From Chloroflexota bacterium (GTDB lineage: Bacteria; Chloroflexota; Dehalococcoidia; SZUA-161; SpSt-899), in NCBI GenBank assembly GCA_018725425.1, contig QLUL01000012.1, positions 1-14,306 on the forward strand: DNA of 14,306 nt, read 5' to 3'. The translations under genes were made by a program, and so were the position numbers. Below are positions 13,370 through 14,306 of this stretch, piece after piece. How positions within the stretch are numbered: the stretch's first letter is position 1; every line of letters begins with the position of its first letter. A model generated the notes under the pieces. The model worked only from the letters and a program-made list of their open reading frames with translations, did no database searches and had not been told where the DNA came from.

Positions 13370-13420
13370 TGTGAAGGAATCCTTTCCTTCACAGGCTGCG
13401 GCGGAGGGAAAGGATTCCCT
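13370..13420. repeat. Tandem hairpins with interchangeable pairing upstream of cobU
   Basis: TGTGAAGGA (13370-13378) pairs with TCCTTCACA (13385-13393) across 6 bases. AGGGAA (13405-13410) pairs with TTCCCT (13415-13420). GGAATCCTTTCC at 13376-13387 is also perfectly complementary to 13407-13418, so one long hairpin competes with two short ones. It is transcribed in the cobU leader if the promoter lies upstream. Confidence 0.5.
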
Positions 13421-13586
13421 GCCCTCAAATAGTATTAAGCAGGACAGCACTTTCTTCCTCACAACCGAAAGCTGACGGCTGACCGCTTATCTATATCTTA
13501 CCCTAAAAAGATGATTTTTGAAACTCCTCGAATTGCGTCACAATTATATTGTTACCGAAACAGGAGTTCTGAATTTAACAATCTGT
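13421..13586. other. Intergenic spacer between the cob operon and the IS66 element
   Basis: No gene is visible. On the minus strand TTTCAA, 17 bases and TAAGAT (13500-13495) could be a weak cobU promoter. No riboswitch or tRNA was recognised. Confidence 0.35.
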
Positions 13587-14306
13587 GTAACTATTCAGCC
13601 TGCTTGCATGTTGCTTGACATGGACCTACGATATGTGTTAGTACCTAAAATCTAAAATTATGTGCGAAAATGGCAGGATATTTTTTGGGTCGTGCGTAGC
13701 TCGAATCTAAATATTTTTGCTCCAACTTTTGATTTTTTGGTTCCAGCTCGTCTGGGTTAGGATAATTATACCATGAATCGAGCCCAGCCAGAGCTATTAC
13801 CACAAGAAGAAGGTGAAATCCTTCTGAATCAATTAGCACCCATGAACCATGAAGACATCCTGGCGATTTATGAGGCTGGTCCTGAGGCGGTGATCAAGCT
13901 CATCAACACCCTGAGTGCAACCATTTTTGAACAGTTGGAGCAGATTGCTGCACTCCAGGAGAGGGTAAAAGCTTTAGAAGAGCAGCTTAACAAAAATAGT
14001 CGTAACAGCAACAAACCCCCTTCAACAGATTTCCTAAAGCCCCAAGATAGGCGTGGAAAAAGTGGCAAGCCGGTTGGTGGGCAGAAAGGGCACCCCGGCC
14101 ATACCTTAGAGATGGTAGACAACCCAGACCATACGATCATCCATCTGGTATCCAGATGTAATAAATGTGACCGTTCTTTAGAAGAAACTCCAGCCACCGG
14201 CTATGAAAGGCGCCAGGTGTTTGATCTGCCGCCCATTAAAGTGGAAGTAACCGAGCATCAAGCCGAGAATAAGCTTTGCCCCCATTGTGGCTATCTCAAC
14301 AAGGCT
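13587..14306 (+). mobile_element. IS66-family element, left part (truncated by window edge)
   Basis: The transposase gene at 13773 is clear. The left end is tentatively placed at GTAACTATTCAG (13587), since IS66-type ends commonly begin GTAA. The bases just before it, AACAATCT, would be the 8-base target copy, but the other end is outside the window. No accessory orfA or orfB lies between the end and the transposase, as in the single-gene subgroup. Confidence 0.4.
13773..14306 (+). CDS. IS66-family transposase, N-terminal 178 residues (truncated by window edge)
   Basis: It starts at the ATG at 13773 with a weak AGGA about 10 bases upstream and stays open to the window edge. Residues about 55-85 form a leucine-zipper-like coiled coil (EQLEQIAALQERVKALEEQL). 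The IS66 hallmark NKNSRNSNKPPSTD follows at 84-97, then GKPVGGQKGHPGHTL near 108-122. Two zinc-finger cysteine pairs follow (CNKC near 140, CPHC near 170) as in zf-IS66. The DDE catalytic domain lies beyond the edge. The visible part has no frameshift. Confidence 0.92.
   Translation, partial: MNRAQPELLPQEEGEILLNQLAPMNHEDILAIYEAGPEAVIKLINTLSATIFEQLEQIAALQERVKALEEQLNKNSRNSNKPPSTDFLKPQDRRGKSGKPVGGQKGHPGHTLEMVDNPDHTIIHLVSRCNKCDRSLEETPATGYERRQVFDLPPIKVEVTEHQAENKLCPHCGYLNKA

Noticed and set aside
13350..13560. Cobalamin riboswitch upstream of cobU
   Set aside because: No conserved B12-box or the usual flanking boxes could be found on the minus strand; only simple hairpins are present.
13615..13643. 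Promoter TTGACA for the IS66 transposase
   Set aside because: The -35 is perfect but no -10 box occurs at 16-18 bases.

Overview
The window reads as a bacterial chromosome segment of moderate GC content. It has frequent TTG starts, many small intergenic repeats and two unrelated transposases. A 16-codon fragment resembling DUF5679 proteins, common in Chloroflexota, and the cobU-cobQ pair make a Chloroflexota (Dehalococcoidia-like) or similar anaerobic genome my best guess. This is inference and not firm.

Region 1 (1-6210, all minus strand) is a tight operon with the look of an anti-phage defence system. In transcription order it encodes a 1180-residue SNF2-type helicase with an N-terminal XRE helix-turn-helix and a C-terminal DUF3883-like domain. 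An OLD-family ATPase/TOPRIM nuclease follows, then a DUF1156-type DNA methyltransferase that runs off the left edge. The first gap is 33 bases and the second junction is an ATGA overlap. A good promoter precedes the helicase, with a 25-base palindrome upstream that could be an operator for its own HTH domain.

Region 2 (about 6320-9866) looks like a decayed integron. A truncated integrase N-terminus (plus strand, 9702-9805) faces leftward-transcribed cassette-like genes. The first is an unrecognised 254-aa gene followed by a 129-base attC-like hairpin site. The second encodes an FRG-domain protein. The same heptamer sits at the attC edge and just upstream of the first cassette gene. An IS5-family element has inserted between integrase and cassettes, and its end appears to complete a strong hybrid promoter that fires into them. 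The integrase fragment is broken by a 23-bp repeat insertion and ends where another dispersed repeat begins.

Region 3 (9867-11263) holds a NYN-domain nuclease gene. Upstream of it are a strong promoter and a short transcript ending in an intrinsic terminator. Beyond these lies a repeat-rich stretch with two inverted copies of a ~98-bp MITE-like element and a broken DUF5679-like gene.

Region 4 (11264-13349, minus) is a normal cobalamin-biosynthesis pair: cobU, then cobQ, 4 bases apart. Region 5 (13350-14306) is a spacer with paired hairpins, then the start of an IS66-family transposase on the plus strand that runs off the right edge.
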